Assembly: GCF_037975245.1 (NCBI RefSeq)
Contig: NC_092580.1
Span: forward strand, 5,494,501-5,558,500
Direction of reading: 5' to 3'
Origin: Apostichopus japonicus
Taxonomy: Eukaryota; Echinodermata; Holothuroidea; Aspidochirotida; Stichopodidae
Length of the DNA stretch: 64,000 bases
Under the pieces are notes generated by a model. It was not told the DNA's origin, did not search any database, and saw only the letters and a list, made by a program, of their open reading frames with translations. Each line of letters opens with the position of its first letter. The first letter of the stretch is position 1. Made by a program: the position numbers and the translations under genes. Positions 40,901 to 51,100 of this stretch are shown here, in pieces.

Positions 40901-42397
40901 TTCTGGTATTGATTCGGAAGCAGTTTTAACAGTCAGAGGCAATTAAGTCATAAATCTCGATGCTTTTGTCAGTAACAACATGTCCTCTCTGTGTAACGTA
41001 TCAAAGTGTGCTGAAAACAAACACCACAAATCAAACCCATGTATATGTATCACAAACTAGACATTCTTTATCGACGTCATAATTCTACAGGATCACGAAG
41101 AATCGACTCGTATTTGACAAAGCCCATTGCTGTTTTGGAGGACGTTCATTATAGTTAACGTATTATGGTAGTGGTAACGAAGATAATACAATACAATATA
41201 ATTGAAAATTAGCAAAATGTGTACTATATGTAAGGCACGAAACATAGAAGTGAAATCAAAATTAGAAAAGTATAATCGATAATTGCGAAAAGACATGTCC
41301 ATTCACACACATACACACAGACCACCAAACTGTTAAACGAAGCTTGTATATCGGCAACGTACAAAAAGTATTCTTTCTAAGCCACGTGATTTTAGTTGGC
41401 AATAGTTTGATGTGTCACTTGTCTGCCTTGCCATGCCTGTACAGGCTGTGGATCCATAGGCAGGAGGAGGGGGGGGGGGGTGTAAGGGTGTACACTCCCC
41501 TCCTACTAACCCCCACAGAAAATTAAAAGTAGTTAGCCAAATCCATAAGTGTTAACCTAATTTATAACTCTAAATGTATAGCGTCTTAAGCTTTCTTTTT
41601 GGGCGAGAAAAGACCCTCATAAATGGGTGTCGGCTTCAACGAATTCAGGGACCCCCCCACCCTTCTTCCTAAAATTCTGGACCCATCCCTGCTGTATCAG
41701 CCCTTTACCGAGAATATTTGATATGTCGTTGAGTGCCGGTGGGTGGTAAGGGTTGGGTAGGTAGTGTAGTTCTTCACCCATGGGGCTATAAAATGCCTGA
41801 AAGTTGTGTAACGATCATAACATACATACTAGTGATAATATAAGGTAAATATATATAGTAATGTCGTGCTACGTATTACGGATTGATATTATAATATTAA
41901 CCTCCTGAATCTCTCTATCTCTCTCTCTCTCTTTATAGATCGTACAACAGTCAATGGAGATTCAATGTAAATGTCACGGTGTCTCTGGTTCCTGCAGCCT
42001 CAAGACCTGCTGGCTAGAAATGAGATCGTTTCGGGATATCGGAATCCTACTGAAGCAGAAATATGACGGTGCCGCCCCCACACACGTGAACAAAAAGGGC
42101 AAACTAATCAATAAGTATGTTCGCTTCAATAAACCGACCAGAACTGACTTGGTCTATCTGGACGAGTCACCGGACTATTGTGACTATGACCCGGTAGTAG
42201 GGTCACTTGGAACGCGGGGTCGCGAATGTAACAGGACCTCTATAGGTACGGACGGGTGCAACCTCATGTGCTGTGGTCGTGGGTACAACTCGTACACCGA
42301 GGAGGTAGAGGAGAGGTGCAAGTGTAAATTCAAATGGTGCTGTTATGTGAAATGTCGAAAGTGTAGATATACCGTGGAGAAAAGTGTTTGTAAGTGA
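17388..42397 (+). CDS. WNT5: Wnt5 secreted glycoprotein ligand, four coding exons
   Basis: join(17388-17620, 25254-25522, 37822-38114, 41939-42397) gives 1254 nt, i.e. 417 residues and TGA. All four junctions have GT/AG and matching phases (2, 1, 0). Wnt5-type landmarks in order: WW just after the signal sequence, [71 protein letters not shown] (with the palmitoleoylated serine), [45 protein letters not shown] and the terminal CK. I count 24 cysteines after the signal sequence, the usual Wnt number. Wnt5 is lipidated by Porcupine in the ER, carried by Wntless and signals mainly through Frizzled/Ror in non-canonical pathways. The subfamily call rests on the [19 protein letters not shown] and [10 protein letters not shown] regions, which fit Wnt5 better than Wnt4, 7 or 11. 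Odd point: a hydrophilic N-terminal extension precedes the signal sequence. Confidence 0.95.
17621..25253 (+). other. Wnt5 intron 1 (7.6 kb)
   Basis: Bounded by GTAAGT and a CAACAG acceptor. No additional exon or gene is supported. It contains several G or C homopolymers (for example near 18091, 20470, 20642, 21109 and 24046), a GGGGGAA purine repeat at 22272 and a short TA microsatellite near 24945. Confidence 0.75.
22272..22303. repeat. (GGGGGAA)n purine tract
   Basis: Imperfect 7-bp tandem units of G and A within Wnt5 intron 1, on the sense strand. It could form triplex or quadruplex structure. Confidence 0.8.
25254..25522 (+). CDS. WNT5: Wnt5 coding exon 2
   Basis: The acceptor at 25253 restores the second W codon (TG+G). 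The exon encodes the stretch from DLALDS through [29 protein letters not shown] and RRWNCSG to VFGRATTI, and ends in phase 1 at ATCG/GTAAGT. All conserved residues of the Wnt N-terminal domain are present. Confidence 0.95.
28410..28424 (+). repeat. G-quadruplex-type GGGC repeat
   Basis: Four G3 runs separated by single C bases on the Wnt5 sense strand, inside intron 2. It meets the simplest quadruplex rule with one-base loops. Confidence 0.7.
31290..31600. repeat. Diverged tandem repeat, about three units of 110-170 bp
   Basis: Three spaced copies of GTAGGATACATGTCG-like sequence (near 31299, 31410 and 31582), with related intervening blocks around CAACCGTT, TATATGCCCC and CCCAGATATAGGC. It lies in Wnt5 intron 2 and is old and decayed. 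Confidence 0.6.
34964..34990. repeat. (TA)n microsatellite
   Basis: About 13 TA units in Wnt5 intron 2. Confidence 0.95.
37822..38114 (+). CDS. WNT5: Wnt5 coding exon 3
   Basis: The acceptor TTTACAG joins in phase 1 (G+CG, Ala). The exon encodes [48 protein letters not shown] and [11 protein letters not shown]. It ends in phase 0 at AGG/GTAATT. It is highly similar to the central Wnt5 block. Confidence 0.95.
38115..41938 (+). other. Wnt5 intron 3 (3.8 kb)
   Basis: No gene supported. It ends with a CT microsatellite that serves as the polypyrimidine tract of exon 4, and holds a G14 tract near 41467. Confidence 0.75.
41905..41935 (+). repeat. (CT)n microsatellite forming the exon 4 polypyrimidine tract
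   Basis: CTCTCTATCTCTCTCTCTCT directly precedes TTTATAG/ATC at the Wnt5 exon 4 acceptor. Confidence 0.9.
41939..42397 (+). CDS. WNT5: Wnt5 coding exon 4 (C-terminal domain)
   Basis: Encodes the lipid-bearing thumb loop [16 protein letters not shown] and the whole cysteine-rich C-terminal finger. It holds 16 of the 24 cysteines, the sequon NRTS, and ends VEKSVCK then TGA. Reading starts in phase 0 at ATC (41939), giving IVQQSMEIQ before CKCHG. This replaces the usual family linker (about ...VYNLADVA) and is somewhat diverged. Confidence 0.97.
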   Translation: MVQQSMEIQCKCHGVSGSCSLKTCWLEMRSFRDIGILLKQKYDGAAPTHVNKKGKLINKYVRFNKPTRTDLVYLDESPDYCDYDPVVGSLGTRGRECNRTSIGTDGCNLMCCGRGYNSYTEEVEERCKCKFKWCCYVKCRKCRYTVEKSVCK

Positions 42398-43312
42398 TGG
42401 GGCGAGGGTCAACGCTTTGAAACAAGTCTGCAGTGATGTCATTGCAAGGACTCCATTGTGACTATTCGAAAGTTTTTGTATCCAGACAGGAAAATTGACG
42501 GTACAAATATTAAATGAAATCAATTTAGTTTTAAGTAAGGAAAGATAAGGATTCACCGTGCATTACCTGAGTACAAACAGTGACGAGTGCAAAGGTGTGG
42601 TCCAGGGAGGGGTAGAGGAGGGGTAGCATCCCCACCTCTATCGCCAGTCGGAGGTAACACGCCCAGTCGGGGATTGTTTACATCCCAGTCGGGAAAGAAT
42701 TTTAGACAAACTGCGTCTGTCCCAAGACGCACTTCCAGAAAGATTCATGTCATTACCTGGATCAGTAGGGGGATTTTTTAGAATTTGTCCGCCGCCACCC
42801 CACCCCACACCCCCAGCCCCTCCCCCTTGAAACCTTTAAAATACTGTGCACATTGACGGACTACATAACAAACAAGAAGATAAAAAAAAGGAAAGCTACA
42901 GAGGTTGGACATTGAATCGTGTGAACTTCATATATGGACCTTATTGTGTTGTAAGCAGTCATGGGCACCACGTTGGAGTCGAAGTGTGGATATGTACAGC
43001 AATTATAAGTTTGGAATATATTGCAAGCAGTCTTTGTTGTATACATCAAAAGAGACTTTTCTCCTTTCTTTTTATTTTATAGAAGTGTATATTTTAGTCT
43101 GAAGGAAGAGTTTATAGGCATACAGTTACTGATGTTTAATAATTTAAAATTTTAGAAATAATCTCCAAATGGATTGTTGCCACAAGATTTGATGTAATCA
43201 ATTTATTTGTGAATGTTTTTTTTTCTCGTTTCTTTGTGTACTTGTTGAGCTGAAGTCGAAAGAGACTGAAGTAAGGGGGCTAGAAGGGGCAGAGACTATG
43301 TGAGGTGGTGGT

Positions 43313-43347
43313 GGGGAGGGGAGGGGAGGGAGGGGAGGGGCGTGGGG
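43313..43347 (+). repeat. Strong G-quadruplex-type run in the Wnt5 3' region
   Basis: Six to seven runs of G3-G4 separated mostly by single A bases on the Wnt5 sense strand, about 915 nt after the stop codon. Confidence 0.8.
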
Positions 43348-43514
43348 AAGTTGTTTAGGCAGAGAGTCAAATGTTTACTCTTTAAAGTTAAACTTGTATG
43401 AATCACCGCTTTGATTGAATATTTGTTCATGTTGTCTAATGCCTGGAGACACTACAAATATAAAATCACTCGGATTTTTCTGATGACGTCACTCTGTTCT
43501 TTCGAACGTGGTTC

Positions 43515-43520
43515 AATAAA
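43515..43520 (+). terminator. Candidate Wnt5 poly(A) signal AATAAA
   Basis: The first canonical AATAAA I noticed on the sense strand downstream of the Wnt5 stop, 1.1 kb away. Alternative or more distal sites are possible. Confidence 0.4.
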
Positions 43521-43866
43521 ACCCGTTGTTCACTGTAAGGAGAATGACCACCGATTACATTTGCCAACGGTTACATTGAAAGTCAATCAGGCTGAGTGAA
43601 TTTTCAACCTTTAAGAATTAATCGGAGCATAATATGTTGATCCAGGTATGCCGTACAAACTGTTTGCAGAATTCAGAACTTATTATAACGATAATGTTAT
43701 GAATTTGAAGGAGAAAAAAATGAACATGGTGAAAAAGTGTCTGGTCGTGAAATCGAACGGCTTACCATGCAATTTCTCAAGTTAGCCGAGAAGGAAAAAA
43801 GGGAAAAGCTCTATAACTCTCTCAATTCAGACGTAGTCTGACAAAATATTCCCCCCTATTTTACAC

Positions 43867-44083
43867 CAGGGGGCGGACTGGTGCATAAATTGCAGCTGCA
43901 GGCACAGTGAACTAACCGGTGATACGGGGCTTTCTAACAAGTTGCGCCTCTGGTGCCTCGGACGTAACTATAGCACCTTTCTCGACCAGGACGAAGAAAA
44001 GCTCTTTCGGCATCTCAACCTGACAGGCGCATTCTGGGCCCCGGACCCAGGGTCGTCAATCCGCCCCCGTCAATCCGCCCCTG
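43867..44083. mobile_element. Short inverted-repeat element (hAT-like ends)
   Basis: The left end CAGGGGGCGGACTGG is mirrored by a right end that reads CAGGGGCGGATTGAC in reverse complement. The right end is partly duplicated (GTCAATCCGCCCC occurs twice). Element is 217 bp and noncoding. No exact target duplication was found, so the assignment rests on the termini. Confidence 0.5.
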
Positions 44084-44702
44084 CCCTATATATACACCTG
44101 CACTTATTTGCATTTCACACTCTCTTAATTTTGATAACCCTTACTTCCATTCCAAATAATGTTTTTTTTTTCTTTTCTAACTTGCCGGTTTCGCCGACTG
44201 AATGGTCACCAATTTTACCTCCAATATGCTAGAAAGTCAAGGACAGGTGCCAGGTTGCATGAAGCAATGTACCTCACTGAAGTAATCATAGTTGTTTTAT
44301 CAAGTTTATAATACTTCTCAATATCTCGTGAACATGTAGAGGATCGAAACCTGCTTGTCTTTGGTTGTCCTTAGTAACACTGTGAAACAGTGGCCCAGAT
44401 GTGACATTGAAGTTTAGACTATTTTTATGTTAAAATTCATACTTTTACTCAATTTGTGTGAATTTCCCGTGCCTCCACTTCTCCTCCGTTCTTTCGCCCA
44501 TGTAGAATGTATCTTACTGATGCAAATGTGCCGAGGTGCTCAACACAATCTACAACGTGGATTTAGTTGGTCAGGAGACAACATCGTCAAACTCCTTAAA
44601 CTCACGGAATATGACTCTTACGTATGTAAGTGCACATTATAGTTTGCAGCTAACACGATGATAAATATAAAATACTACGACAAGGCAACATATAATTTGC
44701 AG

Positions 44703-44708
44703 TTTATT
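44703..44708 (-). terminator. Candidate poly(A) signal of the secreted-protein gene
   Basis: AATAAA on the minus strand about 455 nt beyond the TAG stop at 45162-45164. It is the nearest canonical hexamer seen downstream on that strand. Confidence 0.35.
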
Positions 44709-45161
44709 TCATGTGTCAATTAAATTTCACCTAGTAGGATGCATATAAGTCACGAAATTTGTTGAATTTTTAAAGGGATTTGAAGTCATTTCAAATATTT
44801 GAATAGGAAGAGAAATTCAACTAATTTGTAATTCCATAACAATAAATGAGAAATAATTGTGTATATCCGTGTCAGTTTGTCACCTCTAGATGAAGATTTA
44901 TCAAGCTAAAATCACTCATAACACGGACTTAGCCTAGACAAATATTCCTTCTGACATGCGCACCGCTCATATTAATTCACTATTTGAAGTGTATACGTAT
45001 GTCTTTGAAGGCAAAACCTTTACATGCATACTGTAGTAAACTAACAAATGTTTGCTTTAGGGCTTTGAAAGTAAAAGGTCTCAGTTATATATGATATATG
45101 CATGCTTCAGAGATGAACTAGTTAGTATATATAGGCTTATTTTCGTTAGTCGAATAAACAA

Positions 45162-45862
45162 CTAAACGCATGGTGATTTAACCACAATTCCGAAGTCACC
45201 AGTGTTTGCGACACTGACGACTGCAGCCCCCTCATCACCTGATAAGAGACTGATGTCTTTAAACTTATCAGAAATTGTGTCCAGAAGTGTCTCACCGACG
45301 TCACACTCTTGAAGTTTACGGTGATACCAAAACTGACACATGCAAGGCAGTTCACGGACAACACAGACGTGTAGATCCGCTGTGCTGCCCTCACTACACA
45401 GAGCCTGATTAGGTTTAACAAGATGAGAGAGCGTATATTCTCGGTTGTATCCCTCGATTTTTTCTTCAGTGACGATATCAGGAACAACACAACTCTTGGA
45501 AGATGGGACAGTAAAACTGATCGAAAGAACGTCAGATCCGTTTCTGACCACCAAACCAGTATCTGAAAGCGATATACTCTCAACCTGCTCAGTGGGAATA
45601 GCAACATTCGGTTGGAAAAACGGTTTGTCGGTGGAGACAAAACTATTCAGCGCCAATTTGTACATGGGTTCAGCAGTCTCGTCTTTGCCAGTGAGAAACG
45701 GTATGAAAAACTGCACGGTGTCGGCTTCTGTCGCATATGAATCTAACAAGTCCTCTGTATGTGCCGACGTAGCTTCAAGGCTGCCAAACGAAACTGCTAC
45801 TACGTGGTCCTCGTCCCCTATGAGATCTTGTAGCACAGGCGGATACGGTAAGGTTAATCCTC
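45162..45862 (-). CDS. Secreted unknown protein, exon 2
   Basis: Carries residues from GLTLPYPPVLQDLIGDED to SPCV and 7 of the 8 cysteines (including VCVVRELPCMCQFW). A 234-codon frame without stop entering from the acceptor at 45863-45864. Confidence 0.8.
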
Positions 45863-48053
45863 CTGAAAATACACCGAAAAAATGAATATATGGTATTCAC
45901 ACACACAAGTCGACTGAACGTATAACTTGATAAGTGAGCTGTTTAATTATATCAGCGCATTAAGTGTTCTTGAAAGGTATGAAAGGTTAATAGTTACGAG
46001 CAATATAACATGGAAAGGTCATATCCTAGTAAGAATTACGAGTCACCGTAAACTGTTACTCAGTTTATTCTAGTGCACACTTTTCCTATCAAATGAACTT
46101 GATCGATCATTATAGTCACACTAGACTTCGGATTTCAGAAACTTCTTGCACTAAAGTGATGAATAGCAGTGTTGTTATGACTGAGACAGTGACTCTGATT
46201 GGTTAAGGTCAAAAGCCTTTACTCGACTCAAGTCTCAAATCAACTCGACTCGAGTCATACCCTAAATTCGGGCCCAAACGGACTTGTGACTTTAGTCATG
46301 AAATCAAATAATTACCGTTATTACACCAGACTGCTGCTAGAGTGAACGACAGACTATAATGGCACAACAGTAAACTTGCATAATGGTCACACCTGCTTGT
46401 CAGCAACATGCGTAGGCGTGCACCAAGTAAATTAACTACGCAAATGGCAATTCTTAATGCAGTAAATTGACAGCAGCATTGTTATGCGTCTGTCAGAATC
46501 TTTTCACATAAAATATATGTTCCATTTTATACGACCTCTGACAACAGTGTAGCAGGCAAGTAATCCAATGATTCACATTGGTAAAGAGTCTTTCTCTGGT
46601 GAATAATTATTTGTCAGTTGTTACAAATGAACCAATAAGCATCACGGTTACAGCATTGTGACTGGAAGGAAACTAGCACAAGTGAGTTCACATTTATGCC
46701 CAACAAAGTGTTTAGTATTTCCTTTCATTAATTCGCAGTGACTAGACTTACATAACTAGTGACTCTACGTAGACAATCATGGACTCGAAGTGACTCCACT
46801 TAGATATAAAGGACTCGAACTTACTTTAATTACATAATCAGGGACTCGAAGTGACTCTATACTTAGATAATCAGGGACTCAAAGTGACTCTGATAAGACA
46901 ATCAGGGACTCGAAGTGACTCTACTTAGATATAAAGGACTCGAACTTACTCTAATTACATAATCAGGGACTCGAAGTGACTCTATACTTAGATAATCAGG
47001 GACTCGAACTTACTTTGATTACGTAATCAGGGACTCGAAGTGACATGGACTCGAAGTGACACTACTAAGACAACCAGTCACTCGGAGTGACTCTACTTAG
47101 ACAATCATGGACTCGAAGTGACTCTACTTGAGGTAATCAGCAGGGACTCGAAGTGACTCGGAGTCACAAAGAGACTCGACTCTGACACGACTTGAGCTAA
47201 TATTGAGAGACTCGACTCGACTTGAAATGTGTAATGCTCGACCCGACGTGAGTCTTTTCTACTTTGGAACTCGATTACAACTCACACGTGCTGAATACAC
47301 ACGTGCTGAAGACACGATGACAAACCCTTAAAAATATATGACGTCATGGCTTAACTGAACATTGGAAATACGACATTTTAGTCCAATTCATTACATCAAC
47401 AAGCGTGATAAATTGAACAAGATTTGAATTTAATGACGTAAAGGAACTTCGTCAAGCAACAACCAAACGTCTGTTCATATATTTGCGGATATAAAGCTAT
47501 GGAACTTAATTTAATCTCAGTTAGGTGGAATTTAATTTCTTTCTTAAAAAAATTGATGAATCTTGTAAGCTGAACAAACTTCTCAATTGAATCAAATGGA
47601 ATCAAAATCATATCAATACAACTAGGTGAATGCAAAACTTTGCGATGTATATATGCAGGTAACGTGATAGTGACTTAAAATTAACAACAACTAATCATGT
47701 TAAATATTATTTAATTCTTTTAAATTAATTCGCTTTCGAGAACAATATATTTTTCCTTCAGCAGGAAGGTTTTTTAATAACGTAGAAGTCAACAAATGAC
47801 AAATTTTTAACTGATTTAATTTATTTACATAATAAAAACTTAAAACAGCTTTCTTACCTGCATCACAGCTGCTCGAACTCGATTGTATCTCAGCCAGTTT
47901 CGCCGCAATCCTTGCCCTTGGAACAGAAAAGTATGCTACAATGCCATTCCAACGCGCATCGGTAACGCCTGAAATGAACACGCCATTCGACAAACCGGCA
48001 AAAGTTGCTAAATATAGCAACATGAGTGTTGAAATATGAATCGAAAAGGCCAT
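45162..48053 (-). CDS. Unrecognised secreted cysteine-containing protein, two exons
   Basis: complement(join(45162-45862, 47858-48053)) gives 897 nt, 298 residues plus TAG. The donor is GCAG/GTAAG, the acceptor is TTTTCAG/GAGG, phase 1 matches. The start is the ATG at 48053 (AAAATGG, strong Kozak), 20 codons inside a longer upstream frame, and it opens straight into a signal peptide (AFSIHISTLMLLYLATFAGL, cleavage probably near SNG/VF). The mature part has 8 cysteines, an even number that suggests disulfides, one sequon (NGS), an SSSSSCD turn at the junction and no further membrane segment. It contains acidic stretches (IGDEDHVV, TGKDETAE) and ends SPCV. I recognise no domain family. A short intergenic promoter with TATA/Inr precedes it. 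It could be lineage-restricted. That it is a real gene is well supported; its function is unknown. Confidence 0.8.
45863..47857 (-). other. Intron of the secreted-protein gene (2.0 kb)
   Basis: GT-AG intron in phase 1. Its central half is filled by an ACTCGA-rich minisatellite. No other gene seen. Confidence 0.75.
46205..47275. repeat. ACTCGAAGTGACTC minisatellite, unit about 32 bp
   Basis: The most regular part is 46750-47210. Units resemble GGACTCGAAGTGACTCTACT followed by TAGATAATCA, with variants (GAACTTACTTTAATTACATA). Diverged flanks keep the ACTCGA/CTCGAGT core. About 15 recognisable units. Confidence 0.85.
47858..48053 (-). CDS. Secreted unknown protein, exon 1 (signal peptide)
   Basis: Encodes the signal peptide plus about 40 mature residues (VFISGVTDARWNGIVAYFSV, ARIAAKLAEIQ) and the first cysteine, ending GATGCAG/GTAAG. 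Confidence 0.8.
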
Positions 48054-48114
48054 TTTAGAACTATAGTTTGTTTTCGTTGTGTTCTTGGTTGTGTCTGTGT
48101 TGCTGATCAGCAAG

Positions 48115-48148
48115 TGAGAGAATAAAATATATTTCGTGTCGCTTTATA
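48115..48148 (-). promoter_or_regulatory. TATA/Inr core promoter of the secreted-protein gene
   Basis: On the minus strand TATAAAG (48148-48142) lies 33 nt before the A of an initiator-like TCACTT (A at 48115). This would give a 5'UTR of about 62 nt before the ATG at 48053. Spacing is canonical for a pol II TATA promoter. Confidence 0.55.
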
Positions 48149-51100
48149 TTTACAACGAATTCTCAACATTATCTATAGTAGGCGGGGCATAAGTGTAGCT
48201 TTTCGGCATACGATAAAGTATGGGTATTACCATTTCACGAATAGAAATATGATTCGGTCTGATGATTATGCGCGTGGTCACGTATGTCTCACTGAGTGGC
48301 GTAACCAGTGAATGGGGCGTGGGGCAGGGGCGGGATCGCCCGGCCAAATGCCTTCCCTCGCTCTCCAAATGATATTGGTGGGCAAAAAATATTGGAGGCA
48401 AATACAACATGCATTTCAAGGCTCAGCTAAATCAGTAAAAGTCGATACCAGCCAATTGCCGTTAAATATAATCCTATTACTTTGCTTTCTGTCGTCGCTA
48501 CCAGGCCCCGATATTTCTCCCTTCGCCGCACACGCTGCCCATCAAGATAACCTGCTACCGTGCCTGTTATGTCATGTGTATGTCTATAACTTTATATCAT
48601 CGTTATATCGACCGTCCGAAGTTAATCCTATATTGTAACTTGGAAGCTGCAGCATTGATATATTGCGTTTATTTCAACATCGCACTTGTGAGCTGATATA
48701 GACATATCAGTCGTTAGAATAGGCCTCACCGAAATATTGTTTCCAACGACTATGCAGATTGAAGACGATTAATGTAATAAAACCGATAGACCATGGCGCT
48801 GCACATACAGTGGCTGGATGTATGAAGCATAAGTTGTTGCAACTTCATATACAAATTTATTTAACTCATAATTATAGTAAATCATAGACAATGAGACAGC
48901 TTAAACTTTACTGTTGAAAGAATAGTTCAGACCAAAACGAGAACTTCAGACAAACAATTGAAAGGACAAAAACTAAACCCAATTGTCAAAATCCCATCGC
49001 TACCATTTTTGCTTTTTAAGTTCAATTTGGGTAAAGAAAAATTCATAACAGTATCGTTACCATGGTTACAAGTGTTTGGAAATGGGGCATATTGCAAAAG
49101 GCATTGTTATACGGACTAAAGCAGTTTGATGGATATTTCCACATATTTCGTCACTTTCGGTTAGTGATGATGCTAAAACAAATACCCATTTAATCTGAAT
49201 ATGAAATCTGCAACCAGACGAGTTATCACGAAGTTCGCTAACTCAGACCCTAACCCTGAAAAGAAGATGAAGAAGCATTCCAAATGTTCCAATAGACCAT
49301 ACCGATTAAATGGAGCATCCATCCACGTCTTGAATGATTATCCCACATTTATGATACAATTCTCCTACAGTTAAACTTACTAATGAGGGATTTGGGGGCT
49401 CAGTACAGTTTGCAATCCTGATACATACTTCCATTAATAATTTATGTTCTGGAGAAATAAATCATGGGAGAATAAAGTACATCGTGATAGCAGGAAACAT
49501 TTCGATTGTATACAACTACCGTGATGATCCTATTCACGATAATATTTGCTCAAACGGCGTTCAATATCTTCAGATACATATTTCCAGAGACGAAAATTCC
49601 TACTGTTTACAGTTGTCAAGCAAGCAGGTGAACGATTGATAACACCGATTTCCCGTTTTCAACCATTTGACGGCTTGGTCATCTTCACGTGTGGAAGTAA
49701 ACGATATCTTCCAGTTCACCACCAAGATGAATCGAGGGTGGGTCTTCAAACTGATATTCCTTGTCTCCTTCAATACTTTTCTCTGTTGGATACCACCCAT
49801 TGTCGCAAAACTGGCTATGGTGTGTGTAACATAAGGCTTTTTATTTTAGCCTAAGCTACAGTAGGCTAACTTTAGTCTGCCAGTCGCATAATACTAATTT
49901 ACTAGCTTGACAGTCATTTACCACTAAATGTTTAATATTATTCAGGGGTTATCTTAATATTTCCTAAGGATTATTCACACAGTAACTTTCTATCTACCTA
50001 GTATGCACACAGTAGTAATAAAAACATGATATAGTCAGTATTGCGAAGTTCGCCATACTGCGAAGTTCGGGCACCCTAAGAAATACACGATTTTCACCAT
50101 GAAAACCTACAGGAAGAGCCAAATTTCACCAAAAAGTACGCAGCTACAGTTATTTTCTCTCCAAAATGACCCGTGTGCAAGAAATTACTTACATATTTGT
50201 CAATAAAATGACGAAGATCTATGAAGTCTGTTATAATTACTGAAAGAGCAACAGCGCCACCAATTTTTACCAGCGCCACACTGTAGGTTGCGTGTCCGAA
50301 CTTCGCAATACTCTAGCAAGAAATACCAGTTCCACAATCACAAAGAATCTTCTTGGAAAACAACGTGAAAACAGTTTGCAGGAAAGAAAGTTTGGCCGTG
50401 TATCGTACTATAACAAAATTCTCTCACCATATGAAGTATATTTTCAAATGATTTATACCAGAAGATTTAGTTTTGGGGTGTTTTAAGTCTTAAGTGGCGG
50501 AACTTCGAAGTCACCATCCTACTGTATATTCCCTCTGCAGCCTGACACAAGATCTCTAAGTGCTAATGTGCTATTGCTAAGAAAGACTAGAATTTGGCTA
50601 AGGCCTAGTGTAATACTGTAGTAGTAAAGAAGTACTAGTAGGCCTCATGGTACTACTCAGTTGATCTATTTAACAGATAGTAGTATTAGAAGCTAGTTTA
50701 TATTATTTTGACCTCTAGCCTAGATAACATATATATTTGAATTTCAAAGATCACTGTAATTTATATGTGGTCATAATGTACATAACACAGTTCAGTAACC
50801 CGTAACAGGAGTAACATAGGCTAAATCCCTGCTTGAGTACAGTGCATATTTTGAAGGGAACAAATCACACGATGTATGCAGTGATCTTTATACATAGCAG
50901 GCTTTATGAAGTTCATCCAGTCACTGCAGTGCTGTGAGTTTGAGATTAGCACATTACAGCACTGCACCTCCTTTTCACACAGTGCAGTGTATGATTATGA
51001 TGTATAATCATTTTAAGGCCACAATTTGTTTCTTTTTAAGACTGAATTTGACTAATGACGTGATGTGCAATAATACTTTTCAGTTGTCACAATTTGTCGT

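Larger units (their letters stand above)
42398..44702. other. Wnt5 3' flank (probable 3'UTR) and intergenic DNA
   Basis: The Wnt5 3'UTR probably occupies the first 1.1 kb up to an AATAAA at 43515. A G-rich quadruplex-type run and an inverted-repeat element lie here. No other coding gene is supported. Confidence 0.5.

Noticed and set aside
41424-41700. G-rich segment with possible inverted ends (GGATCCAT ... GGACCCATCCCTG)
   Set aside because: Similarity of the ends is too short and imperfect to call a mobile element.
45146-45885. Alternative frames of 146 and 164 codons over the secreted-protein exon 2
   Set aside because: They overlap the exon whose splice phases and signal peptide fit only the 45162-45862 minus frame.
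48290-48420. GTGGCGTAACCAG start resembling the end of a dispersed element
   Set aside because: No inverted partner end or target duplication found nearby.
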